Assembly (NCBI RefSeq): GCF_008364765.1
Contig: NZ_VTUY01000010.1
Coordinates: forward strand, 1 to 64,000
Length of the DNA stretch: 64,000 nucleotides
Direction of reading: 5' to 3'
DNA from: Bacillus sp. CH30_1T
Lineage (GTDB): Bacteria; Bacillota; Bacilli; Bacillales; Bacillaceae_B
Position numbers and translations under genes: made by a program. Shown here piece after piece: positions 9,133 to 19,545 of this stretch. The notes under the pieces are model-generated. The model had not been told where the DNA came from and did not search any database. It saw only the letters and a program-made list of their open reading frames with translations. Each line of letters opens with the position of its first letter. Position 1 is the first letter of the stretch.

Positions 9133-10029
9133 TTAGTTTTTCATTTTAGGATCAAGGGCATCCCGAAGTCCGTCCCCCATCAAGTTGAATCCCAGTACCG
9201 TCAGCATGATGGCAAGTCCCGGGAAGATCATTGTCCACGGAGCTTGCAGCATGAACGTACGTGCATCAGCCAGCATTTTTCCCCATTCGGGTTGCGGGGC
9301 TTGTGCTCCTAAACCAAGGAAGCCAAGTGCCGCGGCTTCGATTATAGCAGTCGCAATGGCAAGAGTTCCTTGTACAATGATCGGCGCCATACTGTTAGGA
9401 AGGATATGACTCAATAGAATACGGCTATCTTTCATCCCAATGGCTTTCGCAGCCATCACATACTCTTCCTGCTTTACACTCAACACCCGTGACCGAATGA
9501 GTCGCCCAAAGTTAGGTATATTGATAATCGCAATGGCAATTAAAGCATTTCTCAGGGATGGCCCAAGAGCAGCTACAACAGCTATCGCTAACAGGATACT
9601 TGGAAATGCAAGCATGATATCAAAGATTCGTGAGATAATCGTATCCACCCATCTTCCATAATAACCTGCCACGATTCCCAGCAGACTTCCTACTACTGCG
9701 GAACCGATTACTGCAAAGAAGCCTACCCATAATGAAATTCGTGCCCCATAAATAATTCTGGACAATATATCCCGTCCAAAGTCATCTGTCCCGAGCCAAT
9801 GTTCAGAAGATGGAGCCTGCAGTCTTTTCGATAAATCTTGTTCATTGATGCCTTGTGGTGCAATGACTGGTGCAGCAATGGCTAAGACGACAAAGAAAAG
9901 CACGATAAAAAATCCGACTAAAGCGATTTTGTTTTTTCGAAAGCTTTTCCACGCTTCCTTCCAGGGAGAAACCGTTTCCTCCTGCAGGGAAGGATGAAGC
10001 TCCTTTTGCGGTTCTGCTAATTCTGCCAT
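9133..10029 (-). CDS. Peptide ABC transporter permease, OppC/AppC/DppC type
   Basis: A 298-residue inner permease with an N-terminal OppC_N-like segment (KNKIALVGFFIVLFFVVLAI) and a BPD_transp_1 domain. The EAA-type loop is in YVMAAKAIGMKDSRILLSHI, and HWLGTDDFGRDILSRIIYGAR is the classic DppC/OppC signature. AGAGGTG precedes the ATG. It is the last gene of a five-gene unit in the order ATPase, ATPase, binding protein, permease, permease, which is the order of B. subtilis appDFABC. The peptide specificity is not readable. Confidence 0.9.
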   Translation of the reverse strand: MAELAEPQKELHPSLQEETVSPWKEAWKSFRKNKIALVGFFIVLFFVVLAIAAPVIAPQGINEQDLSKRLQAPSSEHWLGTDDFGRDILSRIIYGARISLWVGFFAVIGSAVVGSLLGIVAGYYGRWVDTIISRIFDIMLAFPSILLAIAVVAALGPSLRNALIAIAIINIPNFGRLIRSRVLSVKQEEYVMAAKAIGMKDSRILLSHILPNSMAPIIVQGTLAIATAIIEAAALGFLGLGAQAPQPEWGKMLADARTFMLQAPWTMIFPGLAIMLTVLGFNLMGDGLRDALDPKMKN

Positions 10030-10057
10030 GAGAGTTCACCTCTTTCTTCTATTGATG

Positions 10058-11062
10058 TTAGTTGTATTTAATGCGCGGATCGACAGCAGCATATAGTAAA
10101 TCAACGATTAAGTTGATTGTGACAAAGATCGTTGCCACTACGAGAATGCCTGACTGTACGACAGGATAATCACGGAAGCCGATCGCTTCATAAATATAAC
10201 GACCAATACCAGGCCATCCAAAGATCGTCTCTGTCAATATCGCTCCACCTAATAGGAGCCCCATCTGCAGACCGATTACCGTCAATACTGGAATAATGGC
10301 ATTTTTAAGAGAATGCTTGTACACAACCCAGAACATTTTCAGACCTTTTGCACGAGCAGTTCGAATGTAATCCGAACGCATGACCTCAAGCATACTTGAA
10401 CGGGTCATTCGGGCAATGATCGCCATAGGAATCGTGGCAAGCGCAATCCCCGGAAGGATCAGATGCCTCAGCACTTCACCTAATTGATCGAAACGTCCTT
10501 GTATGATGGTGTCTATAATATAGAGATTCGTAATAGCATCGATCGGATTACGAATGTTTTCCCTTCCTGTGGTTGGAAGCCAGTCAAGTTGAATACCAAA
10601 GATCCACTGTTCCATCAAACCAAGCCAGAAGATCGGCATAGACACCCCGACCAAAGCCAGTATCATGGCCGTATAATCAAACCATGAGTTCTGGAACCAT
10701 GCACTGATGATACCCGCATTCACCCCAATGACCACGGCAATGATGATCGCTACAATCGCCAATTCCGCTGTCGCAGCCAAGTATGGCCATATTTCACTTG
10801 AAACTTCTGTTTTTGTACGAATAGAGCTGCCTAAATCACCTGTTAAAAGGCCTTTTAGATACTCAAAATATTGAACATACCAGGCATTATCAAGACCTAA
10901 CTGTGTTCTTAGCTGTTCAATGGCTTCTTTTGAAGCCTGTTGACCCAGGATCACTTGGGCAGGGTCTCCAGGTATCGCCCGAATAATAAAGAAGACAATA
11001 AAGGTCATCCCTAATAATACGGGTACTAATTGAAGTAATCTTCGTATGGTGTATTGAAACAT
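10058..11062 (-). CDS. Peptide ABC transporter permease, OppB/AppB/DppB type
   Basis: A 334-residue permease starting MFQYTIRRLLQLVPVLLG, with RAIPGDPA near residue 35 and the EAA loop in TARAKGLKMFWVVYKHSL. It pairs with the permease at 9133-10029 (28-base gap). ATG at 11062 has GAGAGGTG 6 bases upstream; the GTG at 11071 overlaps that site and is rejected. A loop of about 45 residues around NIRNPIDAITNLYIIDT makes it longer than AppB of B. subtilis. Confidence 0.9.
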   Translation of the reverse strand: MFQYTIRRLLQLVPVLLGMTFIVFFIIRAIPGDPAQVILGQQASKEAIEQLRTQLGLDNAWYVQYFEYLKGLLTGDLGSSIRTKTEVSSEIWPYLAATAELAIVAIIIAVVIGVNAGIISAWFQNSWFDYTAMILALVGVSMPIFWLGLMEQWIFGIQLDWLPTTGRENIRNPIDAITNLYIIDTIIQGRFDQLGEVLRHLILPGIALATIPMAIIARMTRSSMLEVMRSDYIRTARAKGLKMFWVVYKHSLKNAIIPVLTVIGLQMGLLLGGAILTETIFGWPGIGRYIYEAIGFRDYPVVQSGILVVATIFVTINLIVDLLYAAVDPRIKYN

Positions 11063-11130
11063 TTTGTTCACCTCTCTGAAAGGAGATTCTAGTATTCTTG
11101 GAAGCTTGCATAAATCGTTTTCATATTACA

Positions 11131-11292
11131 TGCTTGTCGGGGCTGGCCAAGCCGCCTCCGCTTTTCTTTTGTCCAGCTACGGCGGCTAGCCCCTCGAGGT
11201 CATAAGTCAATCTTGCCCCAAAGGCAAAAAGCGCCTTTCGTGCAAGCTCGCCTTATGCTTGTCGGGGCTGGCCAAGCCGCCTCCGCTTTTCT
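11131..11292. repeat. Nested palindromic intergenic repeat with two identical 37-bp ends
   Basis: The same 37 bases, starting TGCTTGTCGGGGCTGGCC, occur at 11131-11167 and 11256-11292. Between them GGCGGCTAGCCCC can pair back onto either copy. CATAAG...CTTATG, CTTGC...GCAAG and AAAGGC...GCCTTT form a nested stem. It sits between appA-like and appB-like genes of one operon. A fragment of the same family lies at 23592-23640. I recognise the sequence type as a common unannotated Bacillaceae intergenic repeat. Confidence 0.8.
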
Positions 11293-11300
11293 ATGTACAA

Positions 11301-11326
11301 AGGGGAGACTCAAAGTCATCTCCCCT
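11301..11326 (-). terminator. Hairpin downstream of the binding-protein gene inside the operon
   Basis: AGGGGAGA pairs with TCTCCCCT; on the minus strand CTTTGT follows, a weak T-tract. It probably ends part of the transcripts after the binding protein, giving more binding protein than permease. Confidence 0.55.
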
Positions 11327-11345
11327 AGGTTGAATCTTATTAAAA

Positions 11346-12962
11346 CTATTCCATGTCTACTGCACCTAAGAAGTCAGATCCGGTTGGATGCGGTTTAAAA
11401 TTCTTTACAGCCGCACTACCAGCTAATAATGGTGTAGAGTGAGCCAGAGGTACCCAAGGAGCATCCTCATGGATGATTTCCTGAGCCTGCTTGTACATCT
11501 CTTCACGTTTTGCTTGATCTGTTTCAGATTGAGCTGCAATTAATAATTCATGAAGCTCATCATTGCTGTAGTAAGTGTAGTTATTGCTTCCGATATTGTC
11601 TTTATCAAGTAATACATATAGGAAGTTATCTGCATCACCGTTGTCACCAGTCCATCCAAGTAAGAACGCATCCGCTTCACCGTTACGGGCTTTTTCTAAG
11701 TATGTCGCCCACTCGTAAGATACGATTTTCGCTTTTACTCCTACTTCTTGAAGATCTGCCTGAATCGCTTCAGCTACTTTTTGTCCATCCGGCATGTATG
11801 GACGTGGAACAGGCATTGCCCATAATTCCATTTCAAATCCATCTTCGAGTCCTGCTTCAGCAAGGAGTTCTTTTGCTTTTTCAGGATTGTATTCGTATCC
11901 TTCAAGCGCCTCATTGTAACCACCAATAACTGGAGGCATTGGGTTTTTCGCTACTTCTGCTCTTCCTTCGAAGAATGCGTCAATGATTTCCTGCTTGTTG
12001 ATTGCATAGTTAATTGCTTGACGTACTTTTGGATTATCAAAAGGTTTACGAGTCGATGTTAACCCTAAGTATCCAACGTTCATAGAAGGACGTTCGAACA
12101 ATTGTAATTGGTCGTTACCTTCAACTTGAGCTGCATCACTTGGATTAACACCATCAGCTAGATCAATTTCTCCAGAAACAAGCGCATTTAGACGGGCAGA
12201 GTTTTCCGGAATTGACTTAAAGACAACCTGGTCCAGCTTAGGCAGTCCTTCTTTCCAATAGTTCTCATTTTTCACTAGGACGATTTTGTCATTACGCTTC
12301 CACTCCTGGAATTTGAATGGGCCAGTACCAGCATCAGTCGGTGCTTCACCCAATTTGTCTCCAAGCTCATCAAGTGCTGTAGGACTTACAATCGCAAACG
12401 GACTCATCGCAATGTTCTTTAAGAACGGAGCCTGAGGGCGCTTAAGAACAAACTCAACTGTATTCTCATCAACCGCTTTTACTTCATTGATAACGTGACC
12501 TTCATCACCTTTAAATCCACCAAACATAGATTTATAGTAGTAGAATGCTTCTTCATTACCATTCATCCAACGCTCGAAGTTCTTCACTACTGCGTCAGCA
12601 TTGAAATCTGTACCATCTTGGAATTTAACACCTTCACGAAGTGTGAACGTATACGTTAACCCGTCTTCAGATACCTTCCACTCTTCAGCTAATCCTGGAT
12701 TTGGTTCTGTATCCTGCTCACCAAATTCAACTAAAGTTTCGAAGATATTCTTTGTTACTTTAAATGATTCTCCATCTGTAACCGCAGCAGGATCAAGTGC
12801 TACTGAGTCCCCCCCGCGACCAAAGATCAATACTTTTGGATCGCTGCTATCTTTACTGTCGCTGCCTTCGCCTGAAGAGCTTTCATTTCCTCCACATCCG
12901 TAAAGAACAGATGATACGAGTAGGATGAGCAGCATTAAAATTGACCAGCTTTTTTTTCTCAA
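11346..12962 (-). CDS. Peptide-binding lipoprotein (SBP_bac_5, AppA/DppE-like)
   Basis: A 538-residue extracytoplasmic solute-binding protein. The N-terminus has a lipoprotein signal (positively charged start, hydrophobic stretch, lipobox LYGC at about residues 20-23) followed by a Ser/Gly/Glu linker. The mature part shows the family 5 pattern, including TYTFTLREGVKFQDGTDFNA and RQAINYAINKQEI. The start is TTG at 12962 with AGGAGGGG 6 bases upstream. A hairpin and a palindromic repeat separate it from the permease genes. Confidence 0.92.
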   Translation of the reverse strand: MRKKSWSILMLLILLVSSVLYGCGGNESSSGEGSDSKDSSDPKVLIFGRGGDSVALDPAAVTDGESFKVTKNIFETLVEFGEQDTEPNPGLAEEWKVSEDGLTYTFTLREGVKFQDGTDFNADAVVKNFERWMNGNEEAFYYYKSMFGGFKGDEGHVINEVKAVDENTVEFVLKRPQAPFLKNIAMSPFAIVSPTALDELGDKLGEAPTDAGTGPFKFQEWKRNDKIVLVKNENYWKEGLPKLDQVVFKSIPENSARLNALVSGEIDLADGVNPSDAAQVEGNDQLQLFERPSMNVGYLGLTSTRKPFDNPKVRQAINYAINKQEIIDAFFEGRAEVAKNPMPPVIGGYNEALEGYEYNPEKAKELLAEAGLEDGFEMELWAMPVPRPYMPDGQKVAEAIQADLQEVGVKAKIVSYEWATYLEKARNGEADAFLLGWTGDNGDADNFLYVLLDKDNIGSNNYTYYSNDELHELLIAAQSETDQAKREEMYKQAQEIIHEDAPWVPLAHSTPLLAGSAAVKNFKPHPTGSDFLGAVDME

Positions 12963-13009
12963 CTAAATCCCCTCCTGAATAATGTTTATATACTTATGAG
13001 ACTTGTCTT

Positions 13010-13975
13010 CTAGTAAAGATGACAAGCTACATAATGCCCTGGTTGGTGTTCCTTGAATTCCGGCACTTTCTGTTTACAGATCTCCGTTGCATGTGGACAT
13101 CTGGTGTGAAATGTACACCCACTTGGCGGGTTGGACGGACTCGGAATGTCCCCCTGCAAGAGAATCGTTTCCCTTTTGAAATCAGGATCCGGTACTGGTA
13201 CCGCTGATAGAAGTGCCTGGGTGTATGGATGAAGCGGTTTTTCATAAAGTGTTTCACTATTACTCAGTTCTACCATTTTTCCGAGGTACATCACGCCTAC
13301 CCGGTCACTTATATGTCTAACTACACCTAAATCATGCGCAATGAAGATATAGGTGAGTCCGAACTCTTTTTGCAAATCCTGCATCAGGTTCAGCACCTGT
13401 GACTGAATGGATACGTCAAGAGCTGAAACAGGCTCATCAGCTATTATGAGCTTTGGTTTCGTCATCAAGGCCCTCGCGATACCGATCCGCTGCCTTTGTC
13501 CACCACTGAATTGATGTGGATAACGTTTCGCATGATAGCTGCTTAACCCGACAATATTGAGTAGTTCATGAACCCTCTTCTTTCTTTCCTTTGCTGAACC
13601 CATTCCATGAACCTTTAATGGTTCTTCTAGAATTTGTTCAACAGTATGCCTTGGATTCAAGGAAGCAAAAGGATCCTGAAAGACCATTTGCATCTCCCTG
13701 CGAATCTTCCTCATTTCTGAGTTTGATAGACTTGTAAGTTCTCGTTCTTCGAATGTCACTTTCCCTTCGGATGGATCGATGAGTCTCATAAGCATCCTGC
13801 CAGTCGTCGACTTGCCACAACCGCTTTCTCCTACGATTCCCAGTGTTTCTCCTTTATTCACGGTAAAAGATACCCCGTCTACTGCTTTTACCGAACTGAC
13901 AGGTCTTCCGAGAATTCCTCCTGTAATCGGAAAGTGTTTCTTAAGATTCTCAACCTTTAGCAACGGTTCCATCAT
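13010..13975 (-). CDS. Peptide ABC transporter ATPase, OppF/AppF type
   Basis: A 321-residue ATPase with Walker [10 protein letters not shown], signature [15 protein letters not shown], Walker [13 protein letters not shown] and the C-terminal oligo_HPY region with cysteines [24 protein letters not shown] lies 5 bases from ATG 13975 (a second ATG follows at 13972). The gene overlaps the end of the upstream ATPase gene by about 26 bases, which suggests coupled translation. OppF-type assignment rests on the position after the OppD-type gene and on the sequence [19 protein letters not shown]. Confidence 0.9.
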   Translation of the reverse strand: MMEPLLKVENLKKHFPITGGILGRPVSSVKAVDGVSFTVNKGETLGIVGESGCGKSTTGRMLMRLIDPSEGKVTFEERELTSLSNSEMRKIRREMQMVFQDPFASLNPRHTVEQILEEPLKVHGMGSAKERKKRVHELLNIVGLSSYHAKRYPHQFSGGQRQRIGIARALMTKPKLIIADEPVSALDVSIQSQVLNLMQDLQKEFGLTYIFIAHDLGVVRHISDRVGVMYLGKMVELSNSETLYEKPLHPYTQALLSAVPVPDPDFKRETILLQGDIPSPSNPPSGCTFHTRCPHATEICKQKVPEFKEHQPGHYVACHLY

Positions 13976-14966
13976 AAACTCCCTCCCCCACTTCATCGAA
14001 CAGGAAGCATCGTGTGCAATGTCCTTGTGATGTTTCATATAATTCCGGTGTTTCAACTAAACAGCGATCGAAGGCATATTCACAGCGGGCTGCAAATCGG
14101 CATCCTGTCTTAATGGACCCCGGTTTCGGAACATTCCCCTGAATCGAGTGTAGTCGCTGCTGCTTGATTCTCATATCCGGTACGGATTGAATAAGGCCTT
14201 TCGTGTAAGGATGCTGAGGGTTTTTAAAGATTTCTTCTACTTTCCCCTCTTCCACCACTTTACCTGAGTACATAACGACCACTCGTTCACATGTTTCAGC
14301 TACAACTCCTAAATCATGAGTAATCAAGAGGACCGCTGTATTCAATTCTTTATTTAATCGTTTCATCAATTTTAAAATTTGGGCCTGAATCGTCACGTCA
14401 AGAGCGGTGGTCGGCTCGTCTGCTATCAACACACGTGGATCACAAACCATTGCCATGGCGATCATGACCCTTTGTCTCATACCGCCTGAAAGCTGATGGG
14501 GGTATTCCTTGATAAGCTCTTCAGATCTCGGTAAACCGACCATCTTCATAATTTCAACCGCTTTATCTCTTGCTTGTTTCTTTCCAACCTTAGTATGTAT
14601 TCGTATTGCTTCGGTTAATTGGTCACCTATAGTAAAAACAGGGTTTAAAGATGTCATTGGCTCTTGGAAGATCATCGCTATATCATTGCCCCGGATATCT
14701 CTCATTCGCTTTTCAGATGCTTTTGTCAGATCTTCATCTTTATACAGAATCTTTCCACCTACTATTTTCCCCGGTGGTTTCGGTACCAGGCCCATAATGG
14801 ATAGGGATGTAACACTTTTACCACATCCACTTTCCCCAACGATCCCGAGCACCTCTCCTTCATTCACATGAAAGCTAACTCCATCGACTGCAGGAACTTC
14901 TCCGTCATCAGTAAAAAAGGAGGTCCTCAAATCTTCCACTTTTAGTAAAGGACGCGCTTCGCTCAT
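13950..14966 (-). CDS. Peptide ABC transporter ATPase, OppD/AppD type
   Basis: A 338-residue ATPase and first gene of the operon. Walker A is GESGCGKSV, signature [15 protein letters not shown], Walker [14 protein letters not shown]-loop LLITHD, and the C-terminal oligo_HPY domain has cysteines ([15 protein letters not shown]). AGAGGAGG is 6 bases before the start. A promoter-like sequence lies about 65 bases upstream. Confidence 0.9.
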   Translation of the reverse strand: MSEARPLLKVEDLRTSFFTDDGEVPAVDGVSFHVNEGEVLGIVGESGCGKSVTSLSIMGLVPKPPGKIVGGKILYKDEDLTKASEKRMRDIRGNDIAMIFQEPMTSLNPVFTIGDQLTEAIRIHTKVGKKQARDKAVEIMKMVGLPRSEELIKEYPHQLSGGMRQRVMIAMAMVCDPRVLIADEPTTALDVTIQAQILKLMKRLNKELNTAVLLITHDLGVVAETCERVVVMYSGKVVEEGKVEEIFKNPQHPYTKGLIQSVPDMRIKQQRLHSIQGNVPKPGSIKTGCRFAARCEYAFDRCLVETPELYETSQGHCTRCFLFDEVGEGVYDGTVAKG

Positions 14967-15036
14967 TCAAATCCTCCTCTTGAAACTATCTCTCTTTTCT
15001 TAATAGTGCTTATTTTCTAAATTTTATATGTTTCTT

Positions 15037-15064
15037 ATTATACAAGATGTTACAAATGTTGCAA
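15037..15064 (-). promoter_or_regulatory. Candidate sigma-A promoter of the peptide transporter operon
   Basis: On the minus strand TTGCAA (15059-15064), 16 bases, then a perfect TATAAT (15037-15042). The rest of 14967-15221 holds no gene that I can see. Confidence 0.55.
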
Positions 15065-15221
15065 TCTATTTTCAGAATTTTTCTACATAATTTGTTTATG
15101 CTCTTTCATTCCTAATTCAATTCAATATATGTCCAATTATCCTTTTCATTCCTTCCAGATAAAGTTATTTAGTCCTACTTCTTTCACCTAACACCTGAAA
15201 TAAGTTTGATATTTTTTTTAG

Positions 15222-15273
15222 AAAAACAAAAAAAATCATGACTTTTATCACATATATCGTGATAAGTCATGAC
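15222..15273 (-). terminator. ygaD terminator
   Basis: TCATGACTTATCAC-type arms form a 13-14 bp stem with one bulge around ATATATC; on the minus strand the stem is followed by TTTTTTTTG and further T. Confidence 0.8.
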
Positions 15274-15282
15274 TTTCTTGGT

Positions 15283-17031
15283 TTATTGATCGAGCTGCTG
15301 TACTTGAAAGAGTTTATAGTAATGACCCTGTTTTGACATCAGCTCTTCATGTGTACCCATTTCGACAACTTCTCCGTGCTCCATATGAATGATTCTGTCA
15401 GCATGGGTGATCGTTGATAATCGATGAGCGACTATGAAGGTCGTTCGATCTTTTGCCAGGATTTCAAGAGATTCCTGGATAAGGTGTTCGCTTTCCAGAT
15501 CAAGGGCTGACGTAGCTTCATCCAGGATGAGGATCGGTGGATTTTTAAGGAACACCCTGGCAATCGCGACACGTTGCTTCTGTCCTCCAGATAGTTTCAC
15601 ACCTCGTTCTCCTACTTTCGTGTCATAGCCTTGAGGTAATTTCATGATGAAATCATGTGCATTTGCCGCCTTGGCAGCTTCTATTACTTCTTCATCCGTC
15701 GCATCAGGATTACCGAATTTAACATTCATCTTGACCGATTCACTAAAGAGAATATTGTCCTGAAGCACCATTCCGATATTGTCTCGCAATGACCTCACCT
15801 GAAATCTTCTGATGTCTGTTCCATCTAAAAGAATTTCACCATCTGTGACATCATAAAAACGGGGAATAAGACTGACGAAGGATGATTTTCCTCCACCGCT
15901 CATGCCGACCAGAGCGACGGTTTCCCCCGTTTTAATATCAAGGTTGAGATTACGCAGTACCTCTTCCTCTTCAGATTCATAGCGAAAGGAAACATTTTTA
16001 AAATGAATATCTCCGCGTACATTTTTACAAGGAATCGCACCTGGTTCATCATCAATATCATACTTTTCATCCATGAACTCAAATACACGATCCATGGAAG
16101 CAATCGATTGAGTCAAGGTTGTAGAAGAATTCACCAGTCGTCTAAGCGGACCATAGAGACGATCGATATATGCAATAAAGGCAGCCATTGTCCCAATGGT
16201 CAGATCACCATTAATAACTTGCAGGCCCGCATATCCAATGATGATTAACGGAGAAATATCCGTAATGGTATTCACAACCGCGAACGCTTTCGCATTCCAG
16301 CTTGTTTGCTTTAAGGCCTTCGTTAAGAAATTGCTATTTTGATCCTGAAACTGTTTTTGTTCATAATCTTCGACTGCAAAACTCTTGATGACAGCCATTC
16401 CTTGAACTCTTTCGTGCAAATGGCTTTGAACTTCTGCCAATGCCTGAGAACGGTCTCTCGTCAATCCTCTAAGTCTTCCAAAGAAATAACGGACAGAGAA
16501 AGCATAGAAAGGAAATGCAATAAGAGAAACAAGTGTTAACGAGACATCCATCGTAAACATGATGGACAGAGCAATGACAATGGTAGCAGCATCCAGCCAT
16601 AGATTCATCAGACCGGTGATCACGAAATTCTTCGTTTGCTCAACGTCATTGATGACCCTGGAAATGACTTCCCCTGCTCTTGTATTTGAATAATACTTAA
16701 AGCTGAGTCGCTGAATATGTGAAAACAAATGATCCCTTAAGTCATACAAGATCTTGTTTCCCGTCCATTGAGCAAAGTATTGTCGATAATACTCTACAGG
16801 CGGTCTTACCAGTAAGAAAAGGCCAAGCATGATCCCCATGATCATCAGTAATTGATTTGTCTTTTCTTTCGAGGATAAGCCCGAAGCCCCTACTATATCA
16901 TCAATGACATATTTGATTAAAATCGGGATTAATAAGGGGATGGTAAATTTAATAATACCTATAATTAATGTACCAATAATTTGCCACCGATAAGGCTTTA
17001 CAAATTGAAGGTAGCGTTTGATACTATCCAA
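15283..17031 (-). CDS. ygaD: YgaD, ABC exporter half-transporter (MsbA/multidrug type)
   Basis: A 582-residue fused transporter. Residues 1-310 hold the six-helix exporter domain (ABC_membrane). Residues 340-582 hold the ATPase with Walker [11 protein letters not shown]-loop, signature [16 protein letters not shown], Walker [14 protein letters not shown] and H-loop FIVAHRLST. It should work as a homodimer. The start is TTG at 17031 with AAAGGAG 8 bases upstream. Position next to ygaC and ygaB matches B. subtilis ygaD. Substrate unknown. Confidence 0.92.
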   Translation of the reverse strand: MDSIKRYLQFVKPYRWQIIGTLIIGIIKFTIPLLIPILIKYVIDDIVGASGLSSKEKTNQLLMIMGIMLGLFLLVRPPVEYYRQYFAQWTGNKILYDLRDHLFSHIQRLSFKYYSNTRAGEVISRVINDVEQTKNFVITGLMNLWLDAATIVIALSIMFTMDVSLTLVSLIAFPFYAFSVRYFFGRLRGLTRDRSQALAEVQSHLHERVQGMAVIKSFAVEDYEQKQFQDQNSNFLTKALKQTSWNAKAFAVVNTITDISPLIIIGYAGLQVINGDLTIGTMAAFIAYIDRLYGPLRRLVNSSTTLTQSIASMDRVFEFMDEKYDIDDEPGAIPCKNVRGDIHFKNVSFRYESEEEEVLRNLNLDIKTGETVALVGMSGGGKSSFVSLIPRFYDVTDGEILLDGTDIRRFQVRSLRDNIGMVLQDNILFSESVKMNVKFGNPDATDEEVIEAAKAANAHDFIMKLPQGYDTKVGERGVKLSGGQKQRVAIARVFLKNPPILILDEATSALDLESEHLIQESLEILAKDRTTFIVAHRLSTITHADRIIHMEHGEVVEMGTHEELMSKQGHYYKLFQVQQLDQ

Positions 17032-17075
17032 GTGATTACTCCTTTCTAAGATGTGAGTATTTATTTTGCCCCAAT

Positions 17076-17170
17076 AAAAAGGGATGACCCTGTATGGAAC
17101 GCAGCAATGTTCCTCTTCAAGTCCTTTCAGGAAATGAAAAGGGTTGCTCCTTACTGGGTCAGCCCTTTAA
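17076..17170 (-). ncRNA. Structured three-hairpin element between ygaC and ygaD
   Basis: On the minus strand an outer stem joins AAAGGGCTGACCC to GGGTCATCCCTTT (6 bp, one mismatch, 6 bp). Inside it are two separate hairpins: 17123-17142 (CCTTTTCA / TGAAAGG, loop TTTCC, one bulge) and 17096-17113 (GGAAC / GTTCC). The outer stem is followed by TTTTTATT. The layout is a three-way junction ending in a terminator-like tail. No coding frame with a ribosome binding site covers it. It may be just a complex ygaC terminator. Confidence 0.4.
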
Positions 17171-17194
17171 TGCCTATAAAGTTTTCCAGCTGTG

Positions 17195-17725
17195 TTACCC
17201 CCTGTGAGTCAGATAACGCTCGTACCAAATGTCAATAAAGTCAGGAGCAAAAGGCCCTTTTCTTTGTCGGATCCAGCGAACAAGCTTGTCGACATTTCGC
17301 TTCAGGATGTGATCGATTACATCCGGGTAACCGTACAACTTGCGATGAGCTTCATACTCATCCTCATCCAGCAATGTATATGTCATATCAGGAAACACTT
17401 TAATATCCAAGTCGTAATCGATATACTTGATCGCTTCATGATCATATACAAATGGTGAGCTCAAATTACAATAATAATAAATACCGTCCTCACGAATCAT
17501 ACAAATAATATTAAACCATAGCTCTGAATGAAAATAGCATATTGCCGGTTCACGGGTCATCCACGTTCTACCGTCTGATTCCGTCACCATCGTTCGATCA
17601 TTTCCACCGATTATCTGATTGCTTGTTCCTTTCAGAACCGTCGTCTCATTCCATATCCGGTGAATTTTTCCATCATGCTTAAAGCTATGTATTTGTACTG
17701 ATTTTCCTTCAGTGGGAACCGCCAT
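17195..17725 (-). CDS. ygaC: YgaC, DUF402 nucleoside tri-/diphosphate phosphatase-like protein
   Basis: A 176-residue protein, the same length as B. subtilis YgaC. It contains the highly conserved [32 protein letters not shown] and [15 protein letters not shown]. Relatives in staphylococci (Ntdp) hydrolyse nucleoside tri- and diphosphates; that activity is inferred here. AGAAGGGG lies 5 bases before ATG 17725, so the longer frame to 17743 is not used. A structured element follows its stop. Confidence 0.92.
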   Translation of the reverse strand: MAVPTEGKSVQIHSFKHDGKIHRIWNETTVLKGTSNQIIGGNDRTMVTESDGRTWMTREPAICYFHSELWFNIICMIREDGIYYYCNLSSPFVYDHEAIKYIDYDLDIKVFPDMTYTLLDEDEYEAHRKLYGYPDVIDHILKRNVDKLVRWIRQRKGPFAPDFIDIWYERYLTHRG

Positions 17726-17802
17726 CGTATCCCCTTCTTTCATTTCAAAATTACCCTTATATATACTTATCTATTCTATCATTATAACGTTTCCTCAGAA
17801 AA

Positions 17803-17852
17803 TTTAAAACAAAAGGGCTATCCTTAAAGAAAAAATCCTTTAAGAATCGCCC
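17803..17852 (-). terminator. ygaB terminator
   Basis: GGGCGATTCTTAAAG pairs with CTTTAAGGATAGCCC (wobbles included), then TTTTGTTTT on the minus strand. Confidence 0.7.
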
Positions 17853-17891
17853 GGTTCATGTTCAATAATGGGATTTATCATTAATATCTTT

Positions 17892-18152
17892 TTATGTTGT
17901 AACGCTGTTTTGTTCCTTTTGATAAGAGCGAATCACTTCATCGGTTTGTTTTTGAAACATTTTTTGAATCTCTTTAAGATCCTTCTTTTTTGAAGCAATC
18001 TCTCTCTTAATAGATTCAACCTTCGTCATCTCTTGAAGCTGGAGAAGTTCCTCTTCAAGCTCTTGACAACGTTCGATCTCAGACTGAAGATATAACAACT
18101 TATCCATCGTCTCCAACTGCTCTGTTACCAACTCATTAAACCGTTGCTGCAT
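17892..18152 (-). CDS. ygaB: YgaB-like coiled-coil protein
   Basis: An 86-residue, highly charged protein predicted to be almost all helix, with heptad-like leucines through ELVTEQLETMDKLLYLQSEI and QELEEELLQLQ. No known domain and no cysteine motif. Place and size match ygaB of B. subtilis, whose function is not known. The start at 18152 is the best fit, with GAGGAG 11 bases and GGTGG 5 bases upstream; a longer frame to 18176 contains these sites. Confidence 0.75.
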   Translation of the reverse strand: MQQRFNELVTEQLETMDKLLYLQSEIERCQELEEELLQLQEMTKVESIKREIASKKKDLKEIQKMFQKQTDEVIRSYQKEQNSVTT

Positions 18153-18334
18153 CACTTCCACCACTCCTCTAAACAAGCTCTCCTAAACATTCTCCCTTCT
18201 ACCCCCAAACCCTTTGACAACTTCTGTCACAATCCCACCAGTTTTGTCGAGGTGGAGGGGCGGATCTCGATAGGAAATAGTTATGTTGATTAGATTGATG
18301 GAAGATCAGTCCCTTATTGATTGAAGAATTGAAA

Positions 18335-18346
18335 GGTCCGTCCCTC
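18335..18346. repeat. GGTCCGTCCCTC motif copy
   Basis: One copy of the recurring motif, with a degenerate partner GAGGGGCGGATC at about 18254-18265. Better copies are at 22361, 23186 and 61275. The surrounding 18153-18363 holds no gene I can support. Confidence 0.5.
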
Positions 18347-18363
18347 AAAATGATGCCCAAACC

Positions 18364-18395
18364 GAAAAAGCACCCAACCTAGTGGGTGCTTTTTC
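18364..18395 (-). terminator. sspE terminator
   Basis: GAAAAAGCACCCA pairs with TGGGTGCTTTTTC around a short loop. Confidence 0.85.
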
Positions 18396-18411
18396 CATCA
18401 AGATAATTCAA

Positions 18412-18621
18412 TTATTGTTGTTGTTGACCATATTTACCAGAAGCTTTCGCTTTGTTAGCTTCTGCTTGTTGGTTTTGTTGCTTCACGTGTTGTGCTGCAG
18501 TTGTTTCTGAAGCGAACTCAGTACCGAATTGTTGTTGCTGAGTTTCACCAGCTTGTGCGTTTTGTTGTTTTACGTGTTGAACGTTAGTTCCAGCTTGAGT
18601 TTTGTTTGGTTGTTTTGCCAT
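18412..18621 (-). CDS. sspE: Gamma-type small acid-soluble spore protein
   Basis: A 69-residue protein very rich in Gln, Ala and Asn, with the direct repeat HVKQQN twice and one germination-protease site FGTEFASET. This is the pattern of SspE, an amino-acid reserve of the spore core that is degraded in germination. GGAGGTGAT lies just upstream of the ATG at 18621, so the longer frame is not used. It sits between fabL and ygaB as in B. subtilis. B. subtilis SspE has two cleavage sites and longer repeats; this copy is shorter. Confidence 0.93.
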   Translation of the reverse strand: MAKQPNKTQAGTNVQHVKQQNAQAGETQQQQFGTEFASETTAAQHVKQQNQQAEANKAKASGKYGQQQQ

Positions 18622-18642
18622 TATAATCACCTCCACGCTTAT

Positions 18643-18672
18643 TAAGATAACCAAGCGTGGATTTCACTATTC
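18643..18672 (-). promoter_or_regulatory. Candidate sigma-G promoter of sspE
   Basis: On the minus strand GAATA (fits GNATR), 18 bases, TATCTTA (fits CATNNTA at 6 of 7). Forespore expression of sspE is established in B. subtilis. An inverted repeat CCACGCTT / AAGCGTGG (18633-18660) overlaps the -10 element. Confidence 0.6.
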
Positions 18673-18697
18673 CGAATTTTTCAGGAAAAACATTCCA

Positions 18698-19522
<825 letters not shown>

Positions 19523-19545
19523 TCAGTTAAATGGAGGAATGAGTT

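Noticed and set aside
11131..11292. Possible CRISPR-like direct repeat
   Set aside because: Only two 37-bp units separated by one 88-base palindromic spacer, no cas genes; it is an intergenic repeat element.
11510..11929. 139-codon plus-strand frame opposite the peptide-binding protein
   Set aside because: No ribosome site, unusual Leu/His-rich composition, fully antisense to a clear gene.
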